From: Marinobacterium rhizophilum DSM 18822
Lineage (GTDB): Bacteria > Pseudomonadota > Gammaproteobacteria > Pseudomonadales > Balneatricaceae
Length of the DNA: 40,556 nt
Assembly: GCF_000378045.1 (NCBI RefSeq)
Contig: NZ_KB899092.1
Location: 272,654-313,209, forward strand
Direction of reading: 5' to 3'
Shown here: in pieces, positions 32,164 through 40,376 of the stretch
How the letters are laid out: every line of letters begins with the position of its first letter
Position numbering within the stretch: the first letter of the stretch is position 1
Notes under the pieces: generated by a model
What the model saw: only the letters and a program-made list of their open reading frames with translations
The model's database searches: none
What the model was told of the DNA's origin: nothing
Program-made: the position numbers and the translations under genes

Positions 32164-32200
32164 CTTCCCGTTTTTGGTTGTTAGTCTACGGATACGTCCT

Positions 32201-34339
32201 ATGAGCACTGTAACCCCGGATACCGATCAGGAAACCGCGGACAAACTCAAGAGCCTTGAGCTGGCTCAGCGTCCTGCGGAGTCTACCGTCGGCCGTTTCG
32301 TTTACTGGATCGGCGTGCTGTTTTCGCTGGCCCACATCTATTTCAATACCCTGGGTACCTGGTCTGAGCTGTACGTCTCGGCCATCCATTTCGGTGGTTT
32401 TACGCTGATCTGCGCCCTGATGGTACCGGGGTTCAAAAGCAAGACACTGGCCGGTCAGCGCACCGTGCTGCTGCTGGATATTCTGGTGGGGCTGGCGGCG
32501 ATCGCCTGTGCACTGTATCTGATCGGGTTTGAAGACGCCCTGTATGACCGCGGCGTTGAGTTTGTCACCCTGGACTGGGTCTTTTCCCTGCTGGCCATCT
32601 TTCTTGCATTGGAAATGGCACGGCGTACCACGGGCTGGTTTATACCCAGCCTGATCGTGGTGGCGCTGACCTATGTCTTCTGGTGGGGGCCCTTTATTGA
32701 AGGCATGTTCGGTTTTGCCGGCCTGAGCCTCGAAACCCTGCTGTACCGTTCCTATTTCGGCTCCGATGGCATGTTCGGCTCCATTGCCCGCATATCATGG
32801 ACCTTTGTCTTCATGTTTATCCTGTTTGGCGCTTTCCTGGTGCGCTCCGGTGCCGGCGATTTCATCATTGAATTGTCGCGTTGTGCCGCCGGCCGCTTTG
32901 TGGGTGGGCCAGGGTTTGTTGCGGTGCTGGGATCGGGTCTGATGGGCTCGGTATCCGGGTCCTCGGTGGCCAATACCGTTTCCACCGGTGTGATCACCAT
33001 TCCGCTGATGCGCCGCGCAGGCTTCCCGGCACGCTTCGCCGCCGGCGTTGAAGCGGCTGCGTCCACCGGCGGGCAGCTCATGCCGCCGGTCATGGGGGCG
33101 GGTGCGTTCATCATGGCGTCCTATACCCAGATTCCGTATGTCGATATTGTTGCCATGGCGGCCTTGCCGGCGCTGCTGTACTTCATGTCGGTAGGGTTTT
33201 ACGTGCGGGTGGAGGCCATGCGCAGTCATGCCCATTCCGTTGAGCTGGATACCCGTCCGCTGAATGAGGTGATGAAGGAAGGCTGGCATTTCCTGTTGCC
33301 GCTCGCCGTGCTGGTGGGGCTGCTGATCTATGGCTTTACGCCCACCTATGCCGCCGGTATCTCCATCATTTCCGTGGTGGTGGCGTCCTGGCTGTCAAAG
33401 AACCCCATGGGACCCATAGCCGTGTTTGATGCCCTGGCACAGGGGGCGCGCAACATGGCAACGACGGCCATGCTGCTGGTGGCCGTGGGGCTGGTGGTCA
33501 ACGTGGTGGCCATGACCGGCATCGGCAATACCTTTTCGCTGATGATTTCCGACTGGGCCGGTGGCAGCCTGCTGATCACCATTCTGCTGGTGGGGCTGGC
33601 GTCCCTGGTGCTGGGCATGGGCCTGCCAGTGACCGCGGCCTATATCGTACTGGCTACCCTGTCGGCGCCGGCGCTGTACAACCTGATCGCCGAAACCAAG
33701 CTGATAGAACTGATGGTCAGCGGTGGCCTGCCGGAAGCGGCGCGCATGATCTTCATGCTGGTGGACCCGGAGAAGGTAGCGCTGCTGGCGTCGCCGATGT
33801 CCGAGCCCGATGCAAGGGCCCTGCTGGCGCTGGTGCCGCCGGACTTCCTGGGACAGCTGATGACCCAGGCCGTGGATCCGGTGGTGCTGTCCATGGCGCT
33901 GCTGTCGGCCCACATGATCATTTTCTGGCTGTCGCAGGATTCCAATGTCACGCCGCCGGTGTGCCTCACGGCCTTTGCCGCGGCGGCCATCGCCAAGACG
34001 CCGCCGATGGCAACCGGCTTTACGGCCTGGAAGATCGCCAAGGGCCTCTATGTGGTGCCGCTGCTGTTTGGCTATACCAGCCTGATTGGTGGCTCGGCGG
34101 AAGAGGTGCTGCGGGTGTTCGTGTTCGCGCTCTTTGGTCTCTATGCCTTCGTCGGCTTCATGGAAGGCTACCTGGAGAGCAAGCTGAACCTGCTGCTGCG
34201 CCTGGTGTGCGGCGCAGCGGGGCTGGCCATGCTCTGGCCGCATGGCATGTGGTCGGTGGATCTGGCGGGCCTGGCGGTCTTTGTCGCGCTCTTCATGTAC
34301 AGCCGGCGCAATATCGCTGCAGCGGGCGCGACCGTGTAA
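32201..34339 (+). CDS. TRAP transporter fused permease (DctQM type)
   Basis: A large integral membrane protein of 712 residues with some 16 or more hydrophobic segments, combining DctQ-like and DctM-like subunits, as is normal for TAXI systems. It imports the solute presented by the binding protein using a sodium gradient. DctM landmarks are GSVSGSSVANTVSTGVITI, EAAASTGGQLMPPVMGAGAF and, later, GMGLPVTAAYIVLATL and TPPVCLTAFAAAAIAKT. The start is the ATG at 32201 (MSTVTPDTD); an in-frame extension to 32174 runs into the intercistronic hairpin region. It is 108 bases after the binding-protein gene and ended by the terminator at 34374. Confidence 0.92.
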   Translation: MSTVTPDTDQETADKLKSLELAQRPAESTVGRFVYWIGVLFSLAHIYFNTLGTWSELYVSAIHFGGFTLICALMVPGFKSKTLAGQRTVLLLDILVGLAAIACALYLIGFEDALYDRGVEFVTLDWVFSLLAIFLALEMARRTTGWFIPSLIVVALTYVFWWGPFIEGMFGFAGLSLETLLYRSYFGSDGMFGSIARISWTFVFMFILFGAFLVRSGAGDFIIELSRCAAGRFVGGPGFVAVLGSGLMGSVSGSSVANTVSTGVITIPLMRRAGFPARFAAGVEAAASTGGQLMPPVMGAGAFIMASYTQIPYVDIVAMAALPALLYFMSVGFYVRVEAMRSHAHSVELDTRPLNEVMKEGWHFLLPLAVLVGLLIYGFTPTYAAGISIISVVVASWLSKNPMGPIAVFDALAQGARNMATTAMLLVAVGLVVNVVAMTGIGNTFSLMISDWAGGSLLITILLVGLASLVLGMGLPVTAAYIVLATLSAPALYNLIAETKLIELMVSGGLPEAARMIFMLVDPEKVALLASPMSEPDARALLALVPPDFLGQLMTQAVDPVVLSMALLSAHMIIFWLSQDSNVTPPVCLTAFAAAAIAKTPPMATGFTAWKIAKGLYVVPLLFGYTSLIGGSAEEVLRVFVFALFGLYAFVGFMEGYLESKLNLLLRLVCGAAGLAMLWPHGMWSVDLAGLAVFVALFMYSRRNIAAAGATV

Positions 34340-34373
34340 GCCGATGTCTTTTTAACAAGGCGATGCATTGATC

Positions 34374-34405
34374 AAGGCCGGTTTCGTCCGAAATCCGGCC
34401 TTTTG
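34374..34405 (+). terminator. Rho-independent terminator of the TRAP operon
   Basis: AAGGCCGG / CCGGCCTT arms enclose an inner TTTCG / CGAAA stem, giving one long hairpin, followed by TTTTG. It separates the transporter genes from lhgO. Confidence 0.85.
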
Positions 34406-34420
34406 TACAGGGACGTACTT

Positions 34421-34571
34421 ATCCTGCGGGCACAGGGATGTGCGAGAGCAGGGTTGATCAGGGATGTACTTCACTGAAATACCGCTCCTGCGTTTTCAGG
34501 CGGGCCGCGTTCGGATTTCCACCCTCCTTGGCGGTCATCCTGCGGGCACAGGGATGTGCGAGAGCAGGGTT
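34421..34571. repeat. 35-bp perfect direct repeat upstream of lhgO
   Basis: The 35 bases at 34421-34455 (beginning ATCCTGCGGGCACAGGGATG) recur identically at 34537-34571, offset 116. In between, CAGGGATGTACTT repeats a segment at 34408, and TCCTGCGTTTTCAGG (34486-34500) is the reverse complement of a 15-mer at 22520 and 22621. Near identity implies a recent duplication. The second copy ends just before the lhgO ribosome-binding site. Confidence 0.85.
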
Positions 34572-34596
34572 TTCCCCAGACGTAACAGGACATGGC

Positions 34597-35802
34597 ATGA
34601 ACAACAACTTTGATTTTATCGTCATCGGCGGCGGCATTCTGGGCATGTCCACCGCATGGCAACTGCAACAGGCCTATCCCGGGCGTTCGGTTCTGGTGCT
34701 CGAAAAGGAGCGCGGGCCGGCGCAGCATCAAACGGGTCACAATTCCGGTGTGATTCACGCCGGCGTCTACTACAAACCCGGCAGCCTGAAGGCGCGGTTC
34801 TGTCGTGAAGGCAATGCGGCGACCCGCGCCTTCTGTGACCAGTACGGTATCAAGTACGATAATTGCGGCAAGCTGCTGGTGGCCACCAACAAGACTGAGT
34901 ACGAACGCATGCTCGGGCTGGTGTCCCGCTGCAAGGACAACGGCATCGAGATCGAGGTGCTGTCCGAGACGCAGCTGCATGAACGCGAGCCCAATATCAG
35001 CGGAGTAGGGGCCATCTTTGTTCCATCCACCGGTATTGTCAGCTTCACCGAGATTACGATGCAGATGGGCGCGCTGGTGGAGCAGGCCGGTGGTACCCTG
35101 CGCTTTGCCACCGAGGTGACCGCCATCAATGAAACCGCCGCCGGCGTTGAGGTGAATACGTCGGGTGGCACCTTCAAGGGACGCTATCTTGTCGCCTGCG
35201 CCGGGCTTATGGCGGATCGCATCGTGCGCCTGCTGGGACTGGAGCCGGACTTCAAGATACTGCCGTTTCGCGGCGAGTACTTTTTGCTGCCGCCGGAGCA
35301 CAACCGCATCGTCAATCATCTGATCTACCCGATTCCGGACCCCGAGCTGCCGTTCCTGGGGGTCCACCTGACACGCATGATCGATGGCACCGTGACGGTG
35401 GGGCCCAATGCGGTGCTGGCGTTCAAGCGCGAGGGCTATCGCAAGACCGATATCAGTCTCAGGGACAGCCTGGAAATGCTCTGCTATTCGGGTCTGCGTC
35501 GCGTGCTGATGAAGAACTTTCGCGCCAGTCTGGCCGAATTTCGCAACTCTCTGAGCAAGCGCGGCTACCTGAAGCTGGTACAGAAATACTGCCCAACGCT
35601 GACCCTGGATGATCTGACGCCTTACCCGGCCGGTATTCGCGCCCAGGCTGTGACGCCGGACGGATCCCTGGTGGATGATTTCCTGTTCGTGAGCACCGCG
35701 CGGGCGCTGGTCGTCTGCAATGCACCCTCGCCGGCGGCCACATCCGCCATTCCGATCGGTGCCCATATAGTGACAAAGCTGCAGGAGATGGTCACGGACT
35801 AG
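34597..35802 (+). CDS. lhgO: L-2-hydroxyglutarate oxidase/dehydrogenase LhgO
   Basis: FAD-dependent oxidoreductase (DAO fold) of 401 residues that converts L-2-hydroxyglutarate to 2-oxoglutarate and passes electrons to the membrane quinone pool in E. coli. The dinucleotide motif VIGGGILGMSTAWQL is at residues 9-23. HNSGVIHAGVYYKPGSLKARFC (start ~49), PFRGEYFLLPPE and the C-terminal GIRAQAVTPDGSLVDDF are family hallmarks. An AGGA six bases before the ATG supports the start; the upstream frame lies in repeats. It follows the TRAP operon terminator, so it has its own promoter, but the location suggests linked metabolism. No CsiD/GlaH glutarate hydroxylase is nearby. Confidence 0.9.
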   Translation: MNNNFDFIVIGGGILGMSTAWQLQQAYPGRSVLVLEKERGPAQHQTGHNSGVIHAGVYYKPGSLKARFCREGNAATRAFCDQYGIKYDNCGKLLVATNKTEYERMLGLVSRCKDNGIEIEVLSETQLHEREPNISGVGAIFVPSTGIVSFTEITMQMGALVEQAGGTLRFATEVTAINETAAGVEVNTSGGTFKGRYLVACAGLMADRIVRLLGLEPDFKILPFRGEYFLLPPEHNRIVNHLIYPIPDPELPFLGVHLTRMIDGTVTVGPNAVLAFKREGYRKTDISLRDSLEMLCYSGLRRVLMKNFRASLAEFRNSLSKRGYLKLVQKYCPTLTLDDLTPYPAGIRAQAVTPDGSLVDDFLFVSTARALVVCNAPSPAATSAIPIGAHIVTKLQEMVTD

Positions 35803-35936
35803 GAGGTATGAGCAAGTCCGCCTGTTTGTGACGACGTGCCACGCTGCCGTGCATCGACAGGTTGCTATGCTTAGCAGACCTTTCGACAGCGCGGGAGCGG
35901 GAGCATGCAGCACAGCAACCAGCCAGGATGTCGGCC

Positions 35937-38174
35937 ATGAGCGGCGACCGGGAGAACACTACAGGGGTGAATAGCTCGATCGGACGCTGGCGCCGGCGCT
36001 ATATCAGCGGGCCGGTACTGCGGCGCATGAGAACGCTGCTGCCGCCCATTTCCGACACTGAACGCGAAGCGCTGGAGGCAGGCGGCCTGTGGTGGGATGC
36101 CCAGCTGCTGTCCGGCAAGCCGGACTGGTTTGAATGGCTGGCGTCGGGGCCACCGCACCTGACGGAAGAGGAACAGGCGTTTCTTGAAGGGCCGGTCAAC
36201 GCGCTGTGTGCGATGATCGATGACTGGGCCATTACCGTTGAGCAGCGCGCTGTGCCCCAGGCCATCTGGGATTTCCTCAAGCAGCAGCGTTTTTTCGGCA
36301 TGATCATTCCCAAACAGTACGGTGGTCTGGGCTTTTCGGCCTCGGCGCATTCCGCCGTGGTGATGCGCATCTCTACCCGCAGTACGGCGGTCGCCGTGAC
36401 CGTGATGGTGCCCAACTCTTTAGGCCCTGGCGAGTTGCTGCTGCTCCACGGTACCGATGCGCAAAAGAACCACTACCTGCCGCGCCTGGCCGATGGGCGG
36501 GAGATCCCCTGTTTTGCCCTGACCAGCCCCGAGGCCGGCTCCGATGCCGCATCCATGACGGACCGGGGTATCGTCTGTTATGGCGAGCATAACGGCGAGA
36601 AAACACTGGGCATGCGGGTCAGCTGGGGCAAGCGTTACATCACCCTGGGCCCCGCTGCGACCCTGATGGGGCTGGCATTCAAGCTCTATGACCCCGATCA
36701 CCTGCTGGGGGATGTCGAATCCATCGGCATTACCGTTGCGCTGGTGCCTACCGACACGGCGGGAATCACCATCGGTGCGCGACACTTTCCGGCGCTGCAG
36801 GCGTTTCTGAATGGCCCCAATGAAGGGCACGAAGTGTTTATGCCCATGGACTGGGTACTCGGTGGCGTAGACTGCGTCGGCCAGGGCTGGCGAATGCTGA
36901 TGAGCGCGCTGGCGGCCGGGCGCAGTATTTCGCTGCCCTCGCTCAGTGTGGGCACCGGCAAGCTGGCCGCACGTACGACCGGCGCCTATGCCCGTGTGCG
37001 GTATCAGTTTGGCCTGCCGGTAGGACGGTTCGAGGGCGTGCAGGAAGGACTGGGACGCATGGCCAGCAATCTTTACCTGATTGATGCGGCGCGCCTGGCG
37101 ACGACCCAGGCGCTGGATGCAGGCAAGGTACCGGCGGTGGTGTCCGCCATCATGAAAGTGCAGGCGACCGCGCGCATGCGTGTGATCGTCAGTGATGCCA
37201 TGGACATTCACGGCGGCAAGGCGATCTGTGACGGGCCGCTGAATTACCTGGGCAACGTCTATCGCGCCATTCCGGTGGCCATTACTGTGGAGGGTGCCAA
37301 CATCCTGACCCGCAGCCTGATCGTGTTTGGTCAGGGGGCGGTGCGCTGTCATCCCTATCTGCTGGACGAGATGCAGGCTGCTGCGCAACCCGATGACGAA
37401 AAGGCTGTCGCCGCGTTTGATCCGCTGCTGTGCAGGCACGCCAGTTTCGCGCTCAAGACATTGTTGCGCAGTGTCGGCCATGGCCTGACACTGGGCCGTT
37501 TTGCGGCCGCTCCGCGCCACCGGGGAGACTATGCGGGCTATTTCCGCCAGGTCAGTCGTTACAGCGCATCGCTTACCTGGCTGGCGGAAGTATCGCTGCT
37601 GGCGCTGGGGGGCGAGCTCAAGCGCCGGGAAATGATCTCGGCCCGCCTCGGGGATGTGTTGGGCGAACTGTTCCTGCTCAGCTGTGCGCTCAAGCGCTTC
37701 GAGGACGATGGGCGTCCCGCCGCGGATCGCCCGTTACTGGATGCCTGCATGCAGCGTGGCCTTTTTCAGGTCGAGCAGTCGCTGCATGGGGTGATTGCAA
37801 ACTTTCCCAACCGAGCCTTGTCATGGCTGCTGCGCCTGAGCATCTTCCCGCTGGGTCGCTGGCAACAGCCCGTTACCGATAAGGTGACACAGGCCTGTGC
37901 ACAGCTGCTGCTGGCGCCGTCGCCCACGCGGGACCGTCTTACCGCAGGCGTCTATCCCGGCAATCCAGGCGATGGGGTTGACCGTGTTGAGCAGGCCTTT
38001 GTGCAGGTGGTGGCAACAGAGCCCCTGCGGGCCCGGCTGCACAGTGCAGGCATTGAGTCGATTGAAGCGGCGCAGGAGCAGGGGGTGATTACCGAGGAGG
38101 AGGCCGAGGCGCTGCGCAGTGCCGATAAGGCCATTGCTGAAGCGGTGGCGGTGGATCGCTTTGCGCAGCTTTAG
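35937..38174 (+). CDS. fadE: FadE-type acyl-CoA dehydrogenase
   Basis: A 745-residue member of the FadE family (acyl-CoA dehydrogenase plus the C-terminal DUF1974-type domain) catalysing the first step of beta-oxidation. Family stretches include FFGMIIPKQYGGLGFSA, VPNSLGPGELL, FALTSPEAGSDA, GIDAMDIHGGK-like AMDIHGGKAICDGP and the predicted catalytic Glu452 in VEGANILTRS. The N-terminus begins at SGPVLRRM-like sequence and lacks the ~70-residue hydrophobic segment of E. coli FadE, so it may be soluble or peripheral. I choose the ATG at 35937, with AGGA eight bases upstream, over the ATG at 35928 and a TTG at 35862. A 134-base gap separates it from lhgO. A paralogue of the main FadE is possible. 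Confidence 0.85.
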   Translation: MSGDRENTTGVNSSIGRWRRRYISGPVLRRMRTLLPPISDTEREALEAGGLWWDAQLLSGKPDWFEWLASGPPHLTEEEQAFLEGPVNALCAMIDDWAITVEQRAVPQAIWDFLKQQRFFGMIIPKQYGGLGFSASAHSAVVMRISTRSTAVAVTVMVPNSLGPGELLLLHGTDAQKNHYLPRLADGREIPCFALTSPEAGSDAASMTDRGIVCYGEHNGEKTLGMRVSWGKRYITLGPAATLMGLAFKLYDPDHLLGDVESIGITVALVPTDTAGITIGARHFPALQAFLNGPNEGHEVFMPMDWVLGGVDCVGQGWRMLMSALAAGRSISLPSLSVGTGKLAARTTGAYARVRYQFGLPVGRFEGVQEGLGRMASNLYLIDAARLATTQALDAGKVPAVVSAIMKVQATARMRVIVSDAMDIHGGKAICDGPLNYLGNVYRAIPVAITVEGANILTRSLIVFGQGAVRCHPYLLDEMQAAAQPDDEKAVAAFDPLLCRHASFALKTLLRSVGHGLTLGRFAAAPRHRGDYAGYFRQVSRYSASLTWLAEVSLLALGGELKRREMISARLGDVLGELFLLSCALKRFEDDGRPAADRPLLDACMQRGLFQVEQSLHGVIANFPNRALSWLLRLSIFPLGRWQQPVTDKVTQACAQLLLAPSPTRDRLTAGVYPGNPGDGVDRVEQAFVQVVATEPLRARLHSAGIESIEAAQEQGVITEEEAEALRSADKAIAEAVAVDRFAQL

Positions 38175-38762
38175 CCAGAGCTTTGCCTTGAAGAATACGC
38201 CGCTGTGAAGCTTGGATTGCGCTGGTAGGCGGAAGCTCCGCTGATTTTCCCGAGTCCGTAGTTCGCCTTTCGGCGACCGTAAGCCGTTCTGATGTATAGG
38301 CGGTAAGCGGGAAGCGGGGCACGGGCTTTGGTAGGGTGCCAATGAGCGTGCGAATTGCACCGTCAGGCGGTACGCCGCCAAGTGGTGGTGGCAGTGCGTA
38401 GGATGTGGTGAGGCGCGCATTGCACAAGCCTTTTAGCATTGCACGAAGCCTTGAGCGCGCCGTAACCCATCTTTGGTCGTAGCGGATGGCATGATGGATT
38501 ATTCGACGCCCAGGCAAACGACCACCCCGGATCGAATCGGCCAACAGAACACTTACCGTATTCTGCGAATCCGTATATCGCCTCTCGGCGACCCGGTAGG
38601 GTTCAACCAGAGGCCAGCGGCGGCTATGGCATTAAGACAACAAGCGAGTTCTTCGGCCGGCACTGTTCGCGGGTAAGTCCTATTATCAATGAGGCAAAAG
38701 GCAAGACTTGATCACCCGTTGGTGACCCGTGAGCGAACCTGGCCCAGGTAAGGAAAACAAGC
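38175..38762. other. Repeat-rich gene-free interval
   Basis: This 588-base interval has no credible gene. It contains one copy of the long repeat flanking the methyltransferase (38280-38380), an internal pair with a TCGCC / GGCGA hairpin (38260 and 38571 areas), GCATTGCACAAGCC/GCATTGCACGAAGCC repeats near 38440, and a TCACC-CGTT-GGTGA dyad at 38714-38727 just upstream of the methyltransferase. Confidence 0.65.
38280..38380. repeat. Direct repeat, left of the methyltransferase gene
   Basis: A 101-base segment matching 39953-40053 at roughly four-fifths of positions by eye, including GGCTTTGGTAGGGTG and TGCGAATTGCACCG, plus CGGTACGCCGCCA at the end. A weaker match also links 38183-38210 to 39713-39740. 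Confidence 0.8.
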
Positions 38763-39599
38763 ATGCAGAATGTCGACATCCGTAAACAGTGGGAAGGCGC
38801 CGCTCCCGGCTGGGCTAAATGGGAAGCAACGGTGGCCAGCTGGATGGAGCCCGCCACCATGGCCATGCTCGCCATGGCCGATATGAAACTCGGTGCTCGG
38901 GTGCTTGACCTCGCCAGTGGCGCGGGGAGCCAGACCCTGAGCGCGGCCCACAGAGTGGGTCCAGAGGGGCACGTTGTTGCCAGCGACATTTCTGAAACGA
39001 TGCTGCAATGCGTGCAGGAGAATGCCCGCGCTGCCGGCCTGGACAATGTCACCACGCTCGCGGGCGCCGCAGAGGATCTCGAAGTGAGCCGCGATCATTT
39101 CGATGCGGTCATTTGCCGTCTCGGTCTCATGCTCTTTGCGGAACCTGCGAAAGCGCTCGCGGCGGTGAGAGACGCTGTAAAACCGGGTGGAAAGATTGCC
39201 GTTGTGGTGTTCACCACACCTGCGAGCAATCCGTTCATGGCAAAGCCGATGCAGATTCTCCTTCGCCATGCCGGCAAGGCGCCGCCATCGCCGGGGCAAC
39301 CCGGTATCTTTTCGCTGGGTGCTTCCGGGGTTATCGAGCGCCTGTTTACGGGCTGCGGCTTCGTGGATGTCGAGCAGCGCACGCTTGATGTTCCGTTGCA
39401 GATGGCATCCGTCACGCAGGCTTTGGAAATGATGCAGGAGGCGTTTGGCGCCTATCGGGCTGTGTTGAGCGATACGCCTGAGGCGGTTCGGGCTGCGGCC
39501 TGGACCGAGGTTGCGCAGACCCTTAAGGCCTTTGAAACTGCGACAGGATTCGAAGCACCAGCAGAGGTACTGGTTGTTGCCGCCACCAAACCTGCATGA
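38763..39599 (+). CDS. Class I SAM-dependent methyltransferase
   Basis: A 278-residue methyltransferase of the UbiE/Methyltransf_11/25 kind. Motif I is VLDLASGAGSQT at residues 47-58, the acidic motif II residue is in HVVASDIS, and DAVICRLGLMLF with ALAAVRDAVKPGGKIAV forms the post-motif region. The substrate cannot be told; similar proteins act on quinones, small molecules or arsenite, but the cysteines needed for arsenite methylation are absent. AAGGA about nine bases before the ATG marks the start. No functional neighbours exist; it stands alone between two copies of a direct repeat, which is consistent with acquisition as a unit. Confidence 0.8.
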   Translation: MQNVDIRKQWEGAAPGWAKWEATVASWMEPATMAMLAMADMKLGARVLDLASGAGSQTLSAAHRVGPEGHVVASDISETMLQCVQENARAAGLDNVTTLAGAAEDLEVSRDHFDAVICRLGLMLFAEPAKALAAVRDAVKPGGKIAVVVFTTPASNPFMAKPMQILLRHAGKAPPSPGQPGIFSLGASGVIERLFTGCGFVDVEQRTLDVPLQMASVTQALEMMQEAFGAYRAVLSDTPEAVRAAAWTEVAQTLKAFETATGFEAPAEVLVVAATKPA

Positions 39600-39615
39600 G
39601 AGCGCCCGTGACCGG

Positions 39616-39632
39616 AACTGACGTGGTCAGTT
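39616..39632 (+). terminator. Small hairpin after the methyltransferase gene
   Basis: AACTGAC and GTCAGTT pair perfectly across a GTG loop, 17 bases after the stop. Not followed by a T-run, so only a possible terminator. Confidence 0.45.
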
Positions 39633-39911
39633 GGATTAAATCCCGACGATTTGATATCCCTTGGTAGTTGGTAGGATGGGCAAAGCGGAGCGTGCCCATC
39701 GGGAACTGGGTTTTTACCTTCAAGAATGCGCCCCGATGAAGCCTTTTCGCTGCGCTCTGCCGCCATTGTGCTGGTGGTACTGCCTTCAAGTTAAAGAGTC
39801 GGTACATCCATTTGCTAATCGGCGTCGATACAGCCCCTGCCTCGCCCCTGCGGGCCTTATCGCACAATGATGCCCGTGATCGCCGGCATACGGCCATGGA
39901 TGGCCGGTAGC

Positions 39912-39936
39912 CAGAAATTGCAGGAGCAATTTTCTG
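39912..39936. repeat. Hairpin of the GCAGGA-loop family
   Basis: CAGAAATTGC and GCAATTTTCTG arms around AGGA, preceded by the near-palindrome GGCCATGGATGGCC. It resembles, in plan, the CCTGAAAACGCAGGA hairpins at 22520, 22621 and (inverted) 34486. Confidence 0.5.
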
Positions 39937-39952
39937 CTCATAAGGGGAAGTG

Positions 39953-40053
39953 TGAGCCGTTTTGATGTCTTGGTGGTAAAGGGGTAGATAAGCACTGGCT
40001 TTGGTAGGGTGTCAATGAGCTTGCGAATTGCACCGTGCGGCGGTACGCCGCCA
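39953..40053. repeat. Direct repeat, right of the methyltransferase gene
   Basis: Second copy of the 101-base repeat described at 38280-38380, in the same orientation, 1673 bases away. The interval 39600-40235 otherwise holds no credible gene. Confidence 0.8.
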
Positions 40054-40235
40054 TGACAAATCACGAATAGCGCATGGCCGCGATCTATGTAGATTTGACG
40101 CAAGCTCGGGCCAACTGCTGTGTGGATTGCACCAGGTTACGGTGCTGTTGCTTCTTTAACCTTGCCCCTGCGGCCTTTATCCTTTCAACTTGGACCTGTT
40201 TTGGGCATTATGCTCAAGGCACCAAGGGAGTATCG

Positions 40236-40376
40236 GTGCGGTATTTTGATTGTCAATATTGCAAATCGTCAGCTGAGCAACGGAAGCCAGGCTGGGTGAA
40301 TCCTCCCCTCCAATCTCAATTCCTCCGTTCTCCCTGGCTCTGCCTGCATTGCGGGACTGTATTTGGTCATCGTTAG
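40236..40376 (+). CDS. Possible 46-residue zinc-ribbon protein
   Basis: A GTG start at 40236 with a good AGGGAG five bases upstream opens a 46-codon frame. The product has two CxxC pairs, CQYC near residue 6 and CLHC near residue 36, with aromatic and basic residues between, the plan of a small zinc ribbon. The family is not recognised. A longer in-frame extension to 40074 has unlikely composition. The gene lies in AT-richer sequence downstream of repeats. It could be a chance frame; the ribosome-binding site and paired cysteines are the evidence for it. From 40377 to the window end I see nothing. Confidence 0.4.
   Translation: MRYFDCQYCKSSAEQRKPGWVNPPLQSQFLRSPWLCLHCGTVFGHR

Noticed and set aside
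35801-35829. AGGAGGT followed by ATG right after lhgO
   Set aside because: The spacing is too short and the frame stops after seven codons, so it is not a gene.
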